Notes: generated by a model from the sequence alone, not told the origin. 8,873 bases of DNA from an uncultured Cellvibrionales bacterium (GCA_937897785.1 CALCNB010000262.1:1-8873); one strand, 5' to 3'. Counted from the stretch's first letter, positions 1-5,663 are shown. Numbers and translations are program-made.

Positions 1-494
1 AAAATAAAGACAACGAAGAAGGCCTTCAGGAAAAACTGGTTCAAGTTAACCGTGTAGCCAAGGTTGTAAAAGGTGGCCGTATTTTTGGTTTCACTGCTTT
101 GACGGTAGTTGGCGATGGTAACGGTAAAGTTGGTTTCGGCAGAGGTAAGGCTCGTGAAGTACCTGTGGCGATTCAAAAGGCGATGGAAGCCGCGCGCCGT
201 AATATGGTAACCGTTGAGATTACATCAGGCACTTTACAGTATCCTGTCAAAGCGGCTCATGGCGCTTCAAAAGTGTATATGCAGCCAGCATCTGAAGGTA
301 CCGGTGTCATTGCTGGTGGTGCCATGCGAGCTGTTTTAGAAGTCGCCGGTGTGACCAATGTTTTAGCTAAATGCTATGGGTCAACTAATCCAGTGAATGT
401 TGTCCGTGCGACTATTAAAGGCCTATCTGATATGCGCTCACCAGAGCAGGTAGCAGACAAGCGTGGTAAATCAATTGAAGAAGTAACGGCATAG
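1..494 (+). CDS. rpsE: 30S ribosomal protein S5 (5' end missing)
   Basis: Small-subunit ribosomal protein S5, which sits near the decoding region and contributes to translational accuracy and mRNA unwinding at the entry tunnel (family knowledge). The reading frame is open from the window edge: whole codons start at base 3 and give 163 residues, ending in TAG. The visible protein begins NKDNEEGLQEKLVQVNR, close to the usual S5 N-terminus, so only a handful of residues are missing from a protein normally about 167 long. The N-terminal double-stranded-RNA-binding-like domain shows GGRIFGFTALTVVGDG (residues 24-39) and GFGRGKAREVP (44-54). The C-terminal domain shows MQPASEGTGVIAGGAMRAV (93-111) and KRGKSIEE near the end. 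An internal TTG at 99 is not the start, because conserved S5 sequence continues upstream of it. It is the first visible gene of the spc operon; rpmD follows after 47 bases. Confidence 0.98.
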   Translation, partial: NKDNEEGLQEKLVQVNRVAKVVKGGRIFGFTALTVVGDGNGKVGFGRGKAREVPVAIQKAMEAARRNMVTVEITSGTLQYPVKAAHGASKVYMQPASEGTGVIAGGAMRAVLEVAGVTNVLAKCYGSTNPVNVVRATIKGLSDMRSPEQVADKRGKSIEEVTA

Positions 495-541
495 TTTATT
501 TTTTGCCTATACGAAAATATGCGTGATCGGAGTTAAGACTC

Positions 542-736
542 ATGGCAGCTGGAAAAACAATTACAGTCAAACAAACTCGAAGTAGTGCGGGCCGTATCAA
601 GGCACACAAATCCTGTCTTTTGGGGCTAGGATTACGCCGCATCAACCATGTGGTTACCGTTGAAGATACTCCTTCGAACCGCGGTATGATTAATCGCGTT
701 CACTATATGGTCAGTGTTCAGGAAGCAGAGAAATGA
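542..736 (+). CDS. rpmD: 50S ribosomal protein L30
   Basis: Large-subunit ribosomal protein L30, a small protein on the 50S surface. The product has 64 residues; the bacterial short form is usually about 60. It shows the family core TLLGLGLRRI as CLLGLGLRRINH (residues 25-36), then VEDTPSNRGMINRVHYMV (40-57), which matches the conserved EDTP..RGMI block. A GGAG ribosome-binding site at 529-532 lies 9 bases before the ATG. The stop codon overlaps the rplO start as ATGA (733-736), which suggests translational coupling between L30 and L15. This is the standard rpsE-rpmD-rplO order of the spc operon. Nothing is unusual apart from the slightly larger gap after rpsE than in E. coli. Confidence 0.97.
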   Translation: MAAGKTITVKQTRSSAGRIKAHKSCLLGLGLRRINHVVTVEDTPSNRGMINRVHYMVSVQEAEK

Positions 737-1179
737 GCGAGTTAATGCGTCTAAATAATATTAAGCCAGCCGACGGCCATAAACACCGCGCAAGACGTGT
801 TGGTAGAGGCATCGGCAGTGGTTTAGGTAAAACCTGTGGCCGCGGTCATAAGGGTCAAAAATCGCGTTCTGGCGGCAGCGTTAGACCGGGTTTTGAAGGC
901 GGTCAAATGCCATTACAAAAGCGGCTGCCTAAATACGGTTTTACCTCGCGTATTGGTCGTGTCAGTGACCAAATTAGAGTTGGTGAATTAGCCAACATAG
1001 AGTCCGATGTTATTGACTTAGCGGCGATAAAAGCAGCCGGTTTAGTCAATAGCAATATTTTGCAGGTCAAAGTTTTCTTGCAAGGTGAAATTAATAAAGC
1101 GGTTACGGTTAAAGGTCTTCGAGTATCAGCCGGAGCACGTGCGGCAATTGAAGCTGCTGGCGGCAAAGTAGAAGATTAA
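733..1179 (+). CDS. rplO: 50S ribosomal protein L15
   Basis: Large-subunit ribosomal protein L15, an assembly protein with a long basic glycine-rich N-terminal extension that threads into 23S rRNA. That extension is visible as RRVGRGIGSGLGKTCGRGHK (residues 21-40), followed by GQKSRSGGSVRPGFEGGQMP (41-60). The C-terminal globular domain ends in VKGLRVSAGARAAIEAAGGK (126-145), the family signature. The start is uncertain. The ATG at 733 overlaps the rpmD stop and has GGAAG (721-725) at good spacing, giving 148 residues. The ATG at 745 gives MRLNN... and exactly 144 residues, matching the E. coli and Pseudomonas length, but has only weak GAG triplets upstream. I list the longer form. A small hairpin follows the stop codon. 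Confidence 0.97.
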   Translation: MSELMRLNNIKPADGHKHRARRVGRGIGSGLGKTCGRGHKGQKSRSGGSVRPGFEGGQMPLQKRLPKYGFTSRIGRVSDQIRVGELANIESDVIDLAAIKAAGLVNSNILQVKVFLQGEINKAVTVKGLRVSAGARAAIEAAGGKVED

Positions 1180-1181
1180 CT

Positions 1182-1199
1182 GACAGCCTCAACGCTGTC
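1182..1199 (+). other. Small inverted repeat between rplO and secY
   Basis: GACAGC (1182-1187) and GCTGTC (1194-1199) form a perfect 6-bp stem around the loop CTCAAC, starting two bases after the rplO stop codon. Only a short, mixed T stretch follows, so it is a poor intrinsic terminator. It could be a weak attenuator, an mRNA-stabilising 3' structure for the upstream genes, or chance. Its role is inference only. Confidence 0.35.
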
Positions 1200-1240
1200 T
1201 TAAATTACGAATGAAAGCTTAACGATAAAGATAATAGATT

Positions 1241-2575
1241 ATGGCGAAGCCACAATTATCACCGAATATGCAATCAGGCCTTGGCGAGCTATGGGCCAGG
1301 CTTCGTTTTGTCTTGTTGGCGATCATTATTTATCGTATTGGCACGCATATACCCGTGCCTGGAATTAATCCAAACAGTTTAGCCGACATGTTTAATCGTA
1401 GTGAAGGTACGATTTTAGATATGTTCAATATGTTTTCTGGTGGTGCACTTGAAAGAATGAGTATATTAGCGCTCGGCATCATGCCTTATATTTCAGCGTC
1501 AATTATCATGCAGTTAATGGGCTCGGTGAGCGACACTTTGAGTCAGCTTAAAAAAGAAGGCGAGTCAGGTCGAAGAAAAATCACTCAATATACTCGTTAT
1601 TTAACGGTTGCGCTTGCTCTGATCCAAGCAGCAGGCATGTCAGCAGGCCTAGCTAATCAAGGTCTTTCTTATGTTTCAGGTATTGGTTTTTATTTGCCGG
1701 CGGTTATTTCTTTAGTGACTGGCGCAGTATTCATGATGTGGTTAGGCGAGCAGGTCACTGAGCGTGGCATTGGTAATGGTATTAGTTTATTGATATTTGC
1801 TGGTATTGTTGCTGGTTTACCAGGTGCTGTTGTTCAATCACTGGAGCAGGCTCGACAAGGCGAGTTAAATTTATTATTGCTGTTAGGGATATTATTTTTA
1901 GCGATCGCACTGATCTTCTTTATTGTTCGAATTGAGCGAGGCCAGCGACGTATCACCGTTAATTATGCAAAACGTCAGCAAGGTAAAAAGATGTTTGCAG
2001 CCCAAACCAGTCACTTGCCGTTGAAGGTCAATATGGCTGGCGTTATCCCCGCTATCTTCGCCTCAAGTATTTTATTATTTCCTGCCTCAATCGCTCAGTG
2101 GTTTGGTCAATCATCAGACGGCTCTGAATGGTTGCAAGAATTAGCTTTATATATCAGTCCAGGACAGCCTTTGAATGTGTTGTTATTTTCGGGTTTTATT
2201 ATTTTCTTTTGCTTCTTTTATACGGCTTTGATGTTTAATCCCGATGAAGTGGCAGATAATTTAAAGCGCTCTGGTGCATTTATTCCGGGAATTCGTCCAG
2301 GTAAGCAGTCGGCCGAATATATCGACGGTGTATTAACCCGATTAACCATGTTTGGCTCTCTTTACATGGCTGGAATTTGTTTGTTGCCACAGTTTTTACA
2401 GGTATTTGCGAATGTCCCCTTTTATTTGGGCGGAACATCTTTATTGATCGTTGTTGTCGTGGTCATGGACTTTATGTCGCAGGTCCAGTCACATTTAATG
2501 TCGCATCAGTATGATTCTGTGATGAAAAAAGCAAATTTGAAGAATTTTGGTGGTAGTGGTTTAGCCCCTCGATAG
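1241..2575 (+). CDS. secY: Protein translocase subunit SecY
   Basis: Central channel of the SecYEG translocon in the inner membrane. It moves unfolded preproteins driven by SecA and inserts membrane proteins delivered by SRP/FtsY. The 444 residues match the 443 of E. coli. Hydrophobic segments consistent with ten helices lie near residues 22-40, 74-94, 120-138, 150-168, 180-198, 210-230, 268-288, 310-331, 366-387 and 398-412. The plug region is around ILDMFNMFSGGALERMS (58-74). The cytosolic loop before TM9 carries SGAFIPGIRPGKQSAEYIDG (344-363), whose R352 corresponds to the conserved arginine (E. coli R357) needed for SecA-driven translocation. The C-terminus keeps the LMSHQYDSVMKKANLK block. 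The ATG at 1241 is fixed by an in-frame TAG two codons upstream and by the usual MAK N-terminus. The ribosome-binding site is weak: AAAG at 1227-1230 at best. Confidence 0.98.
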   Translation: MAKPQLSPNMQSGLGELWARLRFVLLAIIIYRIGTHIPVPGINPNSLADMFNRSEGTILDMFNMFSGGALERMSILALGIMPYISASIIMQLMGSVSDTLSQLKKEGESGRRKITQYTRYLTVALALIQAAGMSAGLANQGLSYVSGIGFYLPAVISLVTGAVFMMWLGEQVTERGIGNGISLLIFAGIVAGLPGAVVQSLEQARQGELNLLLLLGILFLAIALIFFIVRIERGQRRITVNYAKRQQGKKMFAAQTSHLPLKVNMAGVIPAIFASSILLFPASIAQWFGQSSDGSEWLQELALYISPGQPLNVLLFSGFIIFFCFFYTALMFNPDEVADNLKRSGAFIPGIRPGKQSAEYIDGVLTRLTMFGSLYMAGICLLPQFLQVFANVPFYLGGTSLLIVVVVVMDFMSQVQSHLMSHQYDSVMKKANLKNFGGSGLAPR

Positions 2576-2633
2576 GCTTAGATGAGTGAGTCGTGTGCTG
2601 GTGAAAAGCATCTCGAAAAATTGGAGTAATATC

Positions 2634-2750
2634 ATGAAAGTGCGTGCATCGGTAAAAAAGATCTGCCGTAACTGCAAAATAATTCGCAGAAACGGTTCGG
2701 TGAGAGTTATTTGTAAGGCTGAACCAAGACATAAGCAGCGCCAAGGCTAG
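2634..2750 (+). CDS. rpmJ: 50S ribosomal protein L36, zinc-ribbon (C+) form
   Basis: Smallest protein of the large subunit, 38 residues, beginning MKVRASVKKICRNCKIIRR and ending AEPRHKQRQG. It is the zinc-binding C+ paralogue: C11, C14, C27 and H33 form the CCCH zinc site. Length and sequence agree closely with the 38-residue E. coli protein. A GGAG ribosome-binding site (2623-2626) stands 7 bases before the ATG, and the stop is TAG. The gene lies 58 bases after secY, its normal place as the last gene of the spc operon. In E. coli zinc limitation is met by switching to a C- paralogue; whether this genome has one cannot be seen here. Confidence 0.97.
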   Translation: MKVRASVKKICRNCKIIRRNGSVRVICKAEPRHKQRQG

Positions 2751-2767
2751 TCTAAAATTTAATCAGT

Positions 2768-2803
2768 TTGATTTTATTGACTTATAGCGGTATGCTACCG
2801 CGC
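2768..2803 (+). promoter_or_regulatory. Probable sigma70 promoter of the alpha operon
   Basis: TTGATT (2768-2773) and TATGCT (2791-2796) are separated by exactly 17 bases; each matches its sigma70 consensus hexamer at four of six positions. A GC-rich discriminator, ACCGCGCC, follows, a composition typical of ribosomal promoters under stringent (ppGpp) control. Transcription would start near 2803 and give a leader of about 158 nt before rpsM. The call rests on pattern and position, between rpmJ and rpsM. A further TTGACT at 2777-2782 is too close to this -10 to be its partner. Confidence 0.55.
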
Positions 2804-2810
2804 CTTTTTT
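2787..2810 (+). terminator. Terminator-like hairpin after rpmJ, overlapping the promoter
   Basis: GCGGTA (2787-2792), loop TGC and TACCGC (2796-2801) form a perfect 6-bp stem, followed after GCC by six T (2805-2810). It lies 36 bases past the rpmJ stop and could end or attenuate spc operon transcripts. The stem is short and the T tract is offset by three bases, so termination would be partial at most. The same bases hold the -10 element of the putative alpha promoter, so the hairpin may be incidental to the promoter. Confidence 0.35.
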
Positions 2811-2836
2811 GACTGGCACTGTTAGATCGTTAGATT
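2809..2836 (+). promoter_or_regulatory. Second, weaker promoter candidate before rpsM
   Basis: TTGACT (2809-2814, five of six consensus matches) and TAGATT (2831-2836, four of six) are spaced by 16 bases. The -10 lies in the second copy of a tandem GTTAGAT repeat (2821-2827 and 2829-2835), and a run of seven T follows at 2839-2845. It could be an additional alpha-operon start site. AT-rich DNA often yields such matches by chance, so support is modest. Confidence 0.3.
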
Positions 2837-2960
2837 GGTTTTTTTGCGCAGATATTTTTAAGTTATTGTTTTATAAATATTTTTATCATTGACCTAAAGT
2901 TTTCTGTTTGACGTTGAAATTGTTTTAATTGCTAGTAATAGCTAAATTTGGAGATTTTTA

Positions 2961-3317
2961 ATGGCCCGTATAGCCGGAGTCAACATTCCTGACCATAAAC
3001 ACACAGTGATAGCACTGACCTACATTTATGGGGTTGGAAGAACAGCAGCAGAAAAGCTCTGCCAAACGGTGGGTGTCGACCCAGCGGTAAAAATTAGCGC
3101 GCTGACTGAAGGTGAACTTGATAACTTGCGTAATGAAGTTGCTAAGCTGTCAGTAGAGGGTGACTTGCGCCGAGAAGTCTCTATGAATATTAAGCGTTTG
3201 CTGGACCTAGGATGTTATCGGGGCCTCCGTCACCGAAGAAGCTTACCTCTGCGTGGTCAGCGAACGAAAACTAATGCACGGACCCGAAAAGGGCCTCGTA
3301 AACCGATCCGTAAATAG
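2961..3317 (+). CDS. rpsM: 30S ribosomal protein S13
   Basis: Small-subunit head protein S13, which contacts the large subunit (bridges B1a/B1b) and touches the P-site tRNA with its basic C-terminal tail. The 118 residues equal the E. coli length. Visible landmarks are ARIAGVNIPDHKH (2-14), the helix-hairpin-helix-like stretch YIYGVGRTAAEKL (21-33), RREVSMNIKRLLDLGCYRG (70-88), and the arginine/lysine-rich tail RGQRTKTNARTRKGPRKP (98-115). The start is ATG, with GGAG at 2950-2953 seven bases upstream. It is the first gene of the alpha operon, preceded by a 210-base gap holding the candidate promoter and leader. In E. coli S4 represses translation at this gene's start. Confidence 0.98.
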   Translation: MARIAGVNIPDHKHTVIALTYIYGVGRTAAEKLCQTVGVDPAVKISALTEGELDNLRNEVAKLSVEGDLRREVSMNIKRLLDLGCYRGLRHRRSLPLRGQRTKTNARTRKGPRKPIRK

Positions 3318-3369
3318 ATCAATTCTTTTCGATAACGATTGATAGCGAATAAGCTAGGAAGTTAGACAA

Positions 3370-3762
3370 ATGGCAAAACCGGGCTCACAAGGTACGCGTA
3401 AAAAAGTTAAAAAGACGGTTGCTGATGGCATTGCGCACATTCATGCATCCTTTAATAACACCATTATTACGATCACAGATCGCCAAGGAAATGCGCTTTC
3501 ATGGGCAACCGCTGGCGGATCGGGTTTTCGAGGCTCTCGAAAGAGTACTCCCTTTGCGGCACAGGTTGCTTCAGAGCGTGCAGGTAATGCTGCAAAAGAG
3601 TTCGGTTTACAGAATCTGGATGTCGAGGTAAAAGGCCCAGGCCCTGGCCGTGAATCCGCTGTGCGAGCATTGCATAGCTGCGGCTTTAACATCAGCAGTA
3701 TTACAGACGTTACACCGATACCCCATAATGGTTGTCGTCCACCAAAGAAAAGACGAGTTTAA
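3370..3762 (+). CDS. rpsK: 30S ribosomal protein S11
   Basis: Small-subunit platform protein S11, which helps shape the mRNA exit region around the Shine-Dalgarno helix. The 130 residues compare with 129 in E. coli. Conserved blocks are GIAHIHASFNNTIITITD (20-37), the GGSGFRGSRKSTPFAAQ stretch (49-65), VKGPGPGRESAVRAL (87-101) and the C-terminal ITDVTPIPHNGCRPPKKR. This last block contains the Asn-Gly pair (N120-G121) at the position where E. coli S11 carries isoaspartate. AGGAA at 3356-3360 is spaced nine bases from the ATG. The gene follows rpsM by 52 bases. Its TAA stop lies inside a 16-bp perfect palindrome. Confidence 0.98.
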   Translation: MAKPGSQGTRKKVKKTVADGIAHIHASFNNTIITITDRQGNALSWATAGGSGFRGSRKSTPFAAQVASERAGNAAKEFGLQNLDVEVKGPGPGRESAVRALHSCGFNISSITDVTPIPHNGCRPPKKRRV

Positions 3763-3771
3763 GCTTAAACT
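3756..3771. repeat. 16-bp perfect palindrome spanning the rpsK stop codon
   Basis: AGTTTAAGCTTAAACT reads identically on both strands and includes the last codons and the TAA of rpsK, with a HindIII-type AAGCTT core. As RNA it could fold into a 6-bp stem with an AGCT loop at the gene's 3' end. Part of it is coding (the final valine codon and the stop), so the match may be partly fortuitous. Confidence 0.6.
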
Positions 3772-3782
3772 GTCCCATTAAT

Positions 3783-3812
3783 ATTATTTATGATCGATTT
3801 TTTATAAATAAT
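3783..3812. repeat. AT-only inverted repeat in the rpsK-rpsD gap
   Basis: ATTATTTAT (3783-3791) and ATAAATAAT (3804-3812) form a perfect 9-bp inverted repeat around the 12-base loop GATCGATTTTTT. All stem pairs are A-T or A-U, so stability is low. It lies 41 bases before the rpsD start, in a 90-base gap that is AT-rich compared with the genes on either side. It may be a weak mRNA structure or processing site; no promoter with convincing spacing was seen here. Confidence 0.45.
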
Positions 3813-3852
3813 TAAAGATAAATTTTTAGCAGCAGAGCGCAGGAATAAAATT

Positions 3853-4473
3853 ATGGCTCGATATTTAGGCCCAACCTGTAAGTTAGCACGACGTGAAGGT
3901 ACCGACCTCTTTTTGAAAAGTGGTGTGCGTGCCCTAGATAGCAAATGTAAGGCGGAATCTGTTCCTGGCGTACATGGTGCTAGACGTGGTCGTTTGTCTG
4001 ATTACGGTGTTCAGTTACGTGAAAAGCAAAAAGTTAGACGTCTTTATGGCGTGTTAGAAAAGCAATTTCGTAACTATTATATAAAAGCCGCTAAGCAGAA
4101 AGGCGCTACTGGCGAAAATCTTTTGCAAATGTTGGAAGGTCGACTAGACAATGTCGTTTACCGCATTGGTTTTGGTGCTACTCGGGCTGAATCACGGCAG
4201 TTAGTTTCTCACGGTTCTATCTTAGTCAATGATAAAGTGGTGAATATTGCTTCTTACCAAGTTCAAGCCGGTGATGTGGTTTCAGTTAGAGAGAAGGCGA
4301 AAAAACAATTGCGTATTCAATCGGCTATGTCTTTGGCCGCGCAACGAGGCCATGTTGACTGGATTGACGTCAGTGAAGCCAATTTCCAAGGGACTTATAA
4401 ATCTCCACCTGAACGTGCAGATTTACCCTCTGAAATTAATGAAAGTTTGATAGTTGAGTTGTACTCAAAGTAA
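3853..4473 (+). CDS. rpsD: 30S ribosomal protein S4
   Basis: Primary 16S rRNA-binding assembly protein S4, which nucleates 30S body assembly and, in E. coli, is the translational repressor of the alpha operon and an antitermination factor. The 206 residues equal the E. coli length. The N-terminal domain shows MARYLGP, LARREGTDLFLKSGVRAL (11-28) and RLSDYGVQLREKQKVRRLYG (47-66). The S4 RNA-binding domain runs from about 97 to 157, with EGRLDNVVYRIGFGATRAES (95-114), RQLVSHGSILVND and VNIASYQV. The end is INESLIVELYSK, as usual. Only C9 and C32 remain of the four N-terminal cysteines that bind a metal in some bacteria, so no metal site is expected. AGGAA (3841-3845) lies 7 bases before the ATG. 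Tandem TAA-TAA stop codons end it. Confidence 0.98.
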   Translation: MARYLGPTCKLARREGTDLFLKSGVRALDSKCKAESVPGVHGARRGRLSDYGVQLREKQKVRRLYGVLEKQFRNYYIKAAKQKGATGENLLQMLEGRLDNVVYRIGFGATRAESRQLVSHGSILVNDKVVNIASYQVQAGDVVSVREKAKKQLRIQSAMSLAAQRGHVDWIDVSEANFQGTYKSPPERADLPSEINESLIVELYSK

Positions 4474-4476
4474 TAA

Positions 4477-4526
4477 GTGTGAATGTTTTTTGCGGGTCTT
4501 TTCGACCAAGTGCCTAACATTCTCAC
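4477..4526 (+). other. Imperfect long hairpin in the rpsD-rpoA gap
   Basis: Just after the tandem rpsD stop codons, GTG-T-GAATGTT (4477-4487) pairs with AACATTC-T-CAC (4516-4526): ten base pairs with a single T-T mismatch. Inside it, GC (4492-4493) can pair with GC (4512-4513), and GGTC (4495-4498) with GACC (4504-4507) around a TTTTC loop. No T run follows, so it is not a standard intrinsic terminator. An RNA processing site (RNase III or RNase E), an attenuator, or a stabilising structure are possible roles; none is shown by the sequence. Confidence 0.5.
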
Positions 4527-4661
4527 GTAAACTTGATAGTTTCTTTTTATAAAGATGCCGATTAAGTAGAGAAGGTTGGTCCAGAGTCATATCTTTGAAT
4601 AGGAAATGATTCACTAAACATCCACGATCTTGAAATGTTTTTATCAAATATAGGTAGCGAT

Positions 4662-5663
4662 ATGCTAAGTGCAGGCAGCGATTTACTTACACCACACAAG
4701 ATTGATATTGAAGAGCTCGGTCAGACTCGAGCTAAAATAACCCTAGAGCCTTTAGAGCGTGGTTTCGGCCATACGCTTGGAAACGCTTTGCGTCGTATTT
4801 TATTGTCATCAATGCCTGGTTCGGCAATCAGTGATGTTGAAATTGATGGGGTATTACATGAGTACAGCGCTATCGAAGGCGTGCAAGAAGATGTGATTGA
4901 AATATTGCTGAACCTGAAAGGGGTTTCAGTGATTATGAATGATCGTGATACGACAGTATTGACACTTTCAAAAACAGGTCCTGGTGTGGTTACTGCCGGT
5001 GATATCCAGTTGGATCATGAAGTTGAAATAAAAAATCCTGAGCATGTTATTGCTCATCTCAATGATAGCGGTTCACTGTCCATGAAGTTAACCGTCACTT
5101 CTGGCCGAGGTTATCAGCCGGTTGATTCTCGACCTGTTGATGATGAAGAGTCAAAAGCGATTGGCCGTTTGCAGTTGGATGCGTCATATAGCCCTGTTAG
5201 ACGCGTATCTTATGTTGTTGACAGCGCTCGAGTAGAGCAGCGAACTGACCTTGATAAGTTAATCATTGACTTAGAAACAAACGGCACGCTCGATTCTGAA
5301 GAAGCGATTCGCCGAGCGGCTACTATTCTACAACGTCAGTTAGCGGTATTTGTTGACCTTGAAGGCGAGAAAGAGCTCGAGCCTGCGCAACAAGAAGAAG
5401 AGATAGATCCTATTTTATTGCGTCCGGTTGATGATTTAGAACTGACTGTCCGTTCAGCTAACTGCTTAAAAGCTGAAAATATTTATTATATTGGCGACTT
5501 AGTGCAACGTACCGAAGTTGAATTATTGAAAACGCCGAATTTGGGTAAAAAATCTTTAACAGAAATTAAAGACGTGTTGGCATCAAGAGGGCTTTCATTA
5601 GGTCTTCGTTTAGATAATTGGCCGCCTGCTAGTCTTCGTAACGACGATAAAATTCTTGCTTAG
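4662..5663 (+). CDS. rpoA: DNA-directed RNA polymerase alpha subunit
   Basis: Alpha subunit of RNA polymerase; its dimer scaffolds beta and beta' and its C-terminal domain reads UP elements and activators. The N-terminal domain (about 1-233) carries TLEPLERGFGHTLGNALRRI (27-46), with R45 at the position needed for beta contact in E. coli, and RVEQRTDLDKLIIDLETNGT (190-209). An acidic linker with EKELEPAQQEEEIDP follows. The C-terminal domain (about 250-325) holds DDLELTVRSANCLK, where R264 equals the DNA-binding R265 of E. coli, and TPNLGKKSLTEIKDVLASRG. I chose the ATG at 4662 (333 residues): it aligns exactly with the E. coli and Pseudomonas starts and has AGGT six bases upstream. The ATG at 4635 would add nine residues and has no Shine-Dalgarno sequence. 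Tandem TAG-TAG stops end the gene. Confidence 0.97.
   Translation: MLSAGSDLLTPHKIDIEELGQTRAKITLEPLERGFGHTLGNALRRILLSSMPGSAISDVEIDGVLHEYSAIEGVQEDVIEILLNLKGVSVIMNDRDTTVLTLSKTGPGVVTAGDIQLDHEVEIKNPEHVIAHLNDSGSLSMKLTVTSGRGYQPVDSRPVDDEESKAIGRLQLDASYSPVRRVSYVVDSARVEQRTDLDKLIIDLETNGTLDSEEAIRRAATILQRQLAVFVDLEGEKELEPAQQEEEIDPILLRPVDDLELTVRSANCLKAENIYYIGDLVQRTEVELLKTPNLGKKSLTEIKDVLASRGLSLGLRLDNWPPASLRNDDKILA

Noticed and set aside
903..1166. Minus-strand open frame antisense to rplO
   Set aside because: It lies wholly inside the well-conserved L15 gene and its product is low-complexity and unrecognised.
2472..2744. Minus-strand open frame of about 90 codons across the end of secY and rpmJ
   Set aside because: It lies antisense to two clear genes, including all but the last bases of rpmJ, and its product has no recognisable domain. 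It is a shadow of their codon usage.
2908..2937. TTGACG (2908-2913) as a -35 element close to rpsM
   Set aside because: At 16-18 base spacing the downstream hexamers (around GCTAGT) match the -10 consensus poorly, and the leader would be very short.
3318..3343. ATCAAT/ATTGAT inverted repeat in the rpsM-rpsK gap
   Set aside because: A six-pair AT-rich stem with a 14-base loop and no T run is too weak to distinguish from chance.
4525..4553. TATAAA at 4548-4553 as an internal rpoA promoter -10
   Set aside because: The only good -35-like hexamer, TTGATA (4533-4538), is nine bases away, far too close; nothing suitable exists at 16-18 bases.
4465..4647. Minus-strand open frame of about 60 codons filling the rpsD-rpoA gap
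   Set aside because: It begins with TTG, has no Shine-Dalgarno sequence or recognisable similarity, and overlaps the rpsD 3' end. The hairpin structure explains this gap better than a gene.
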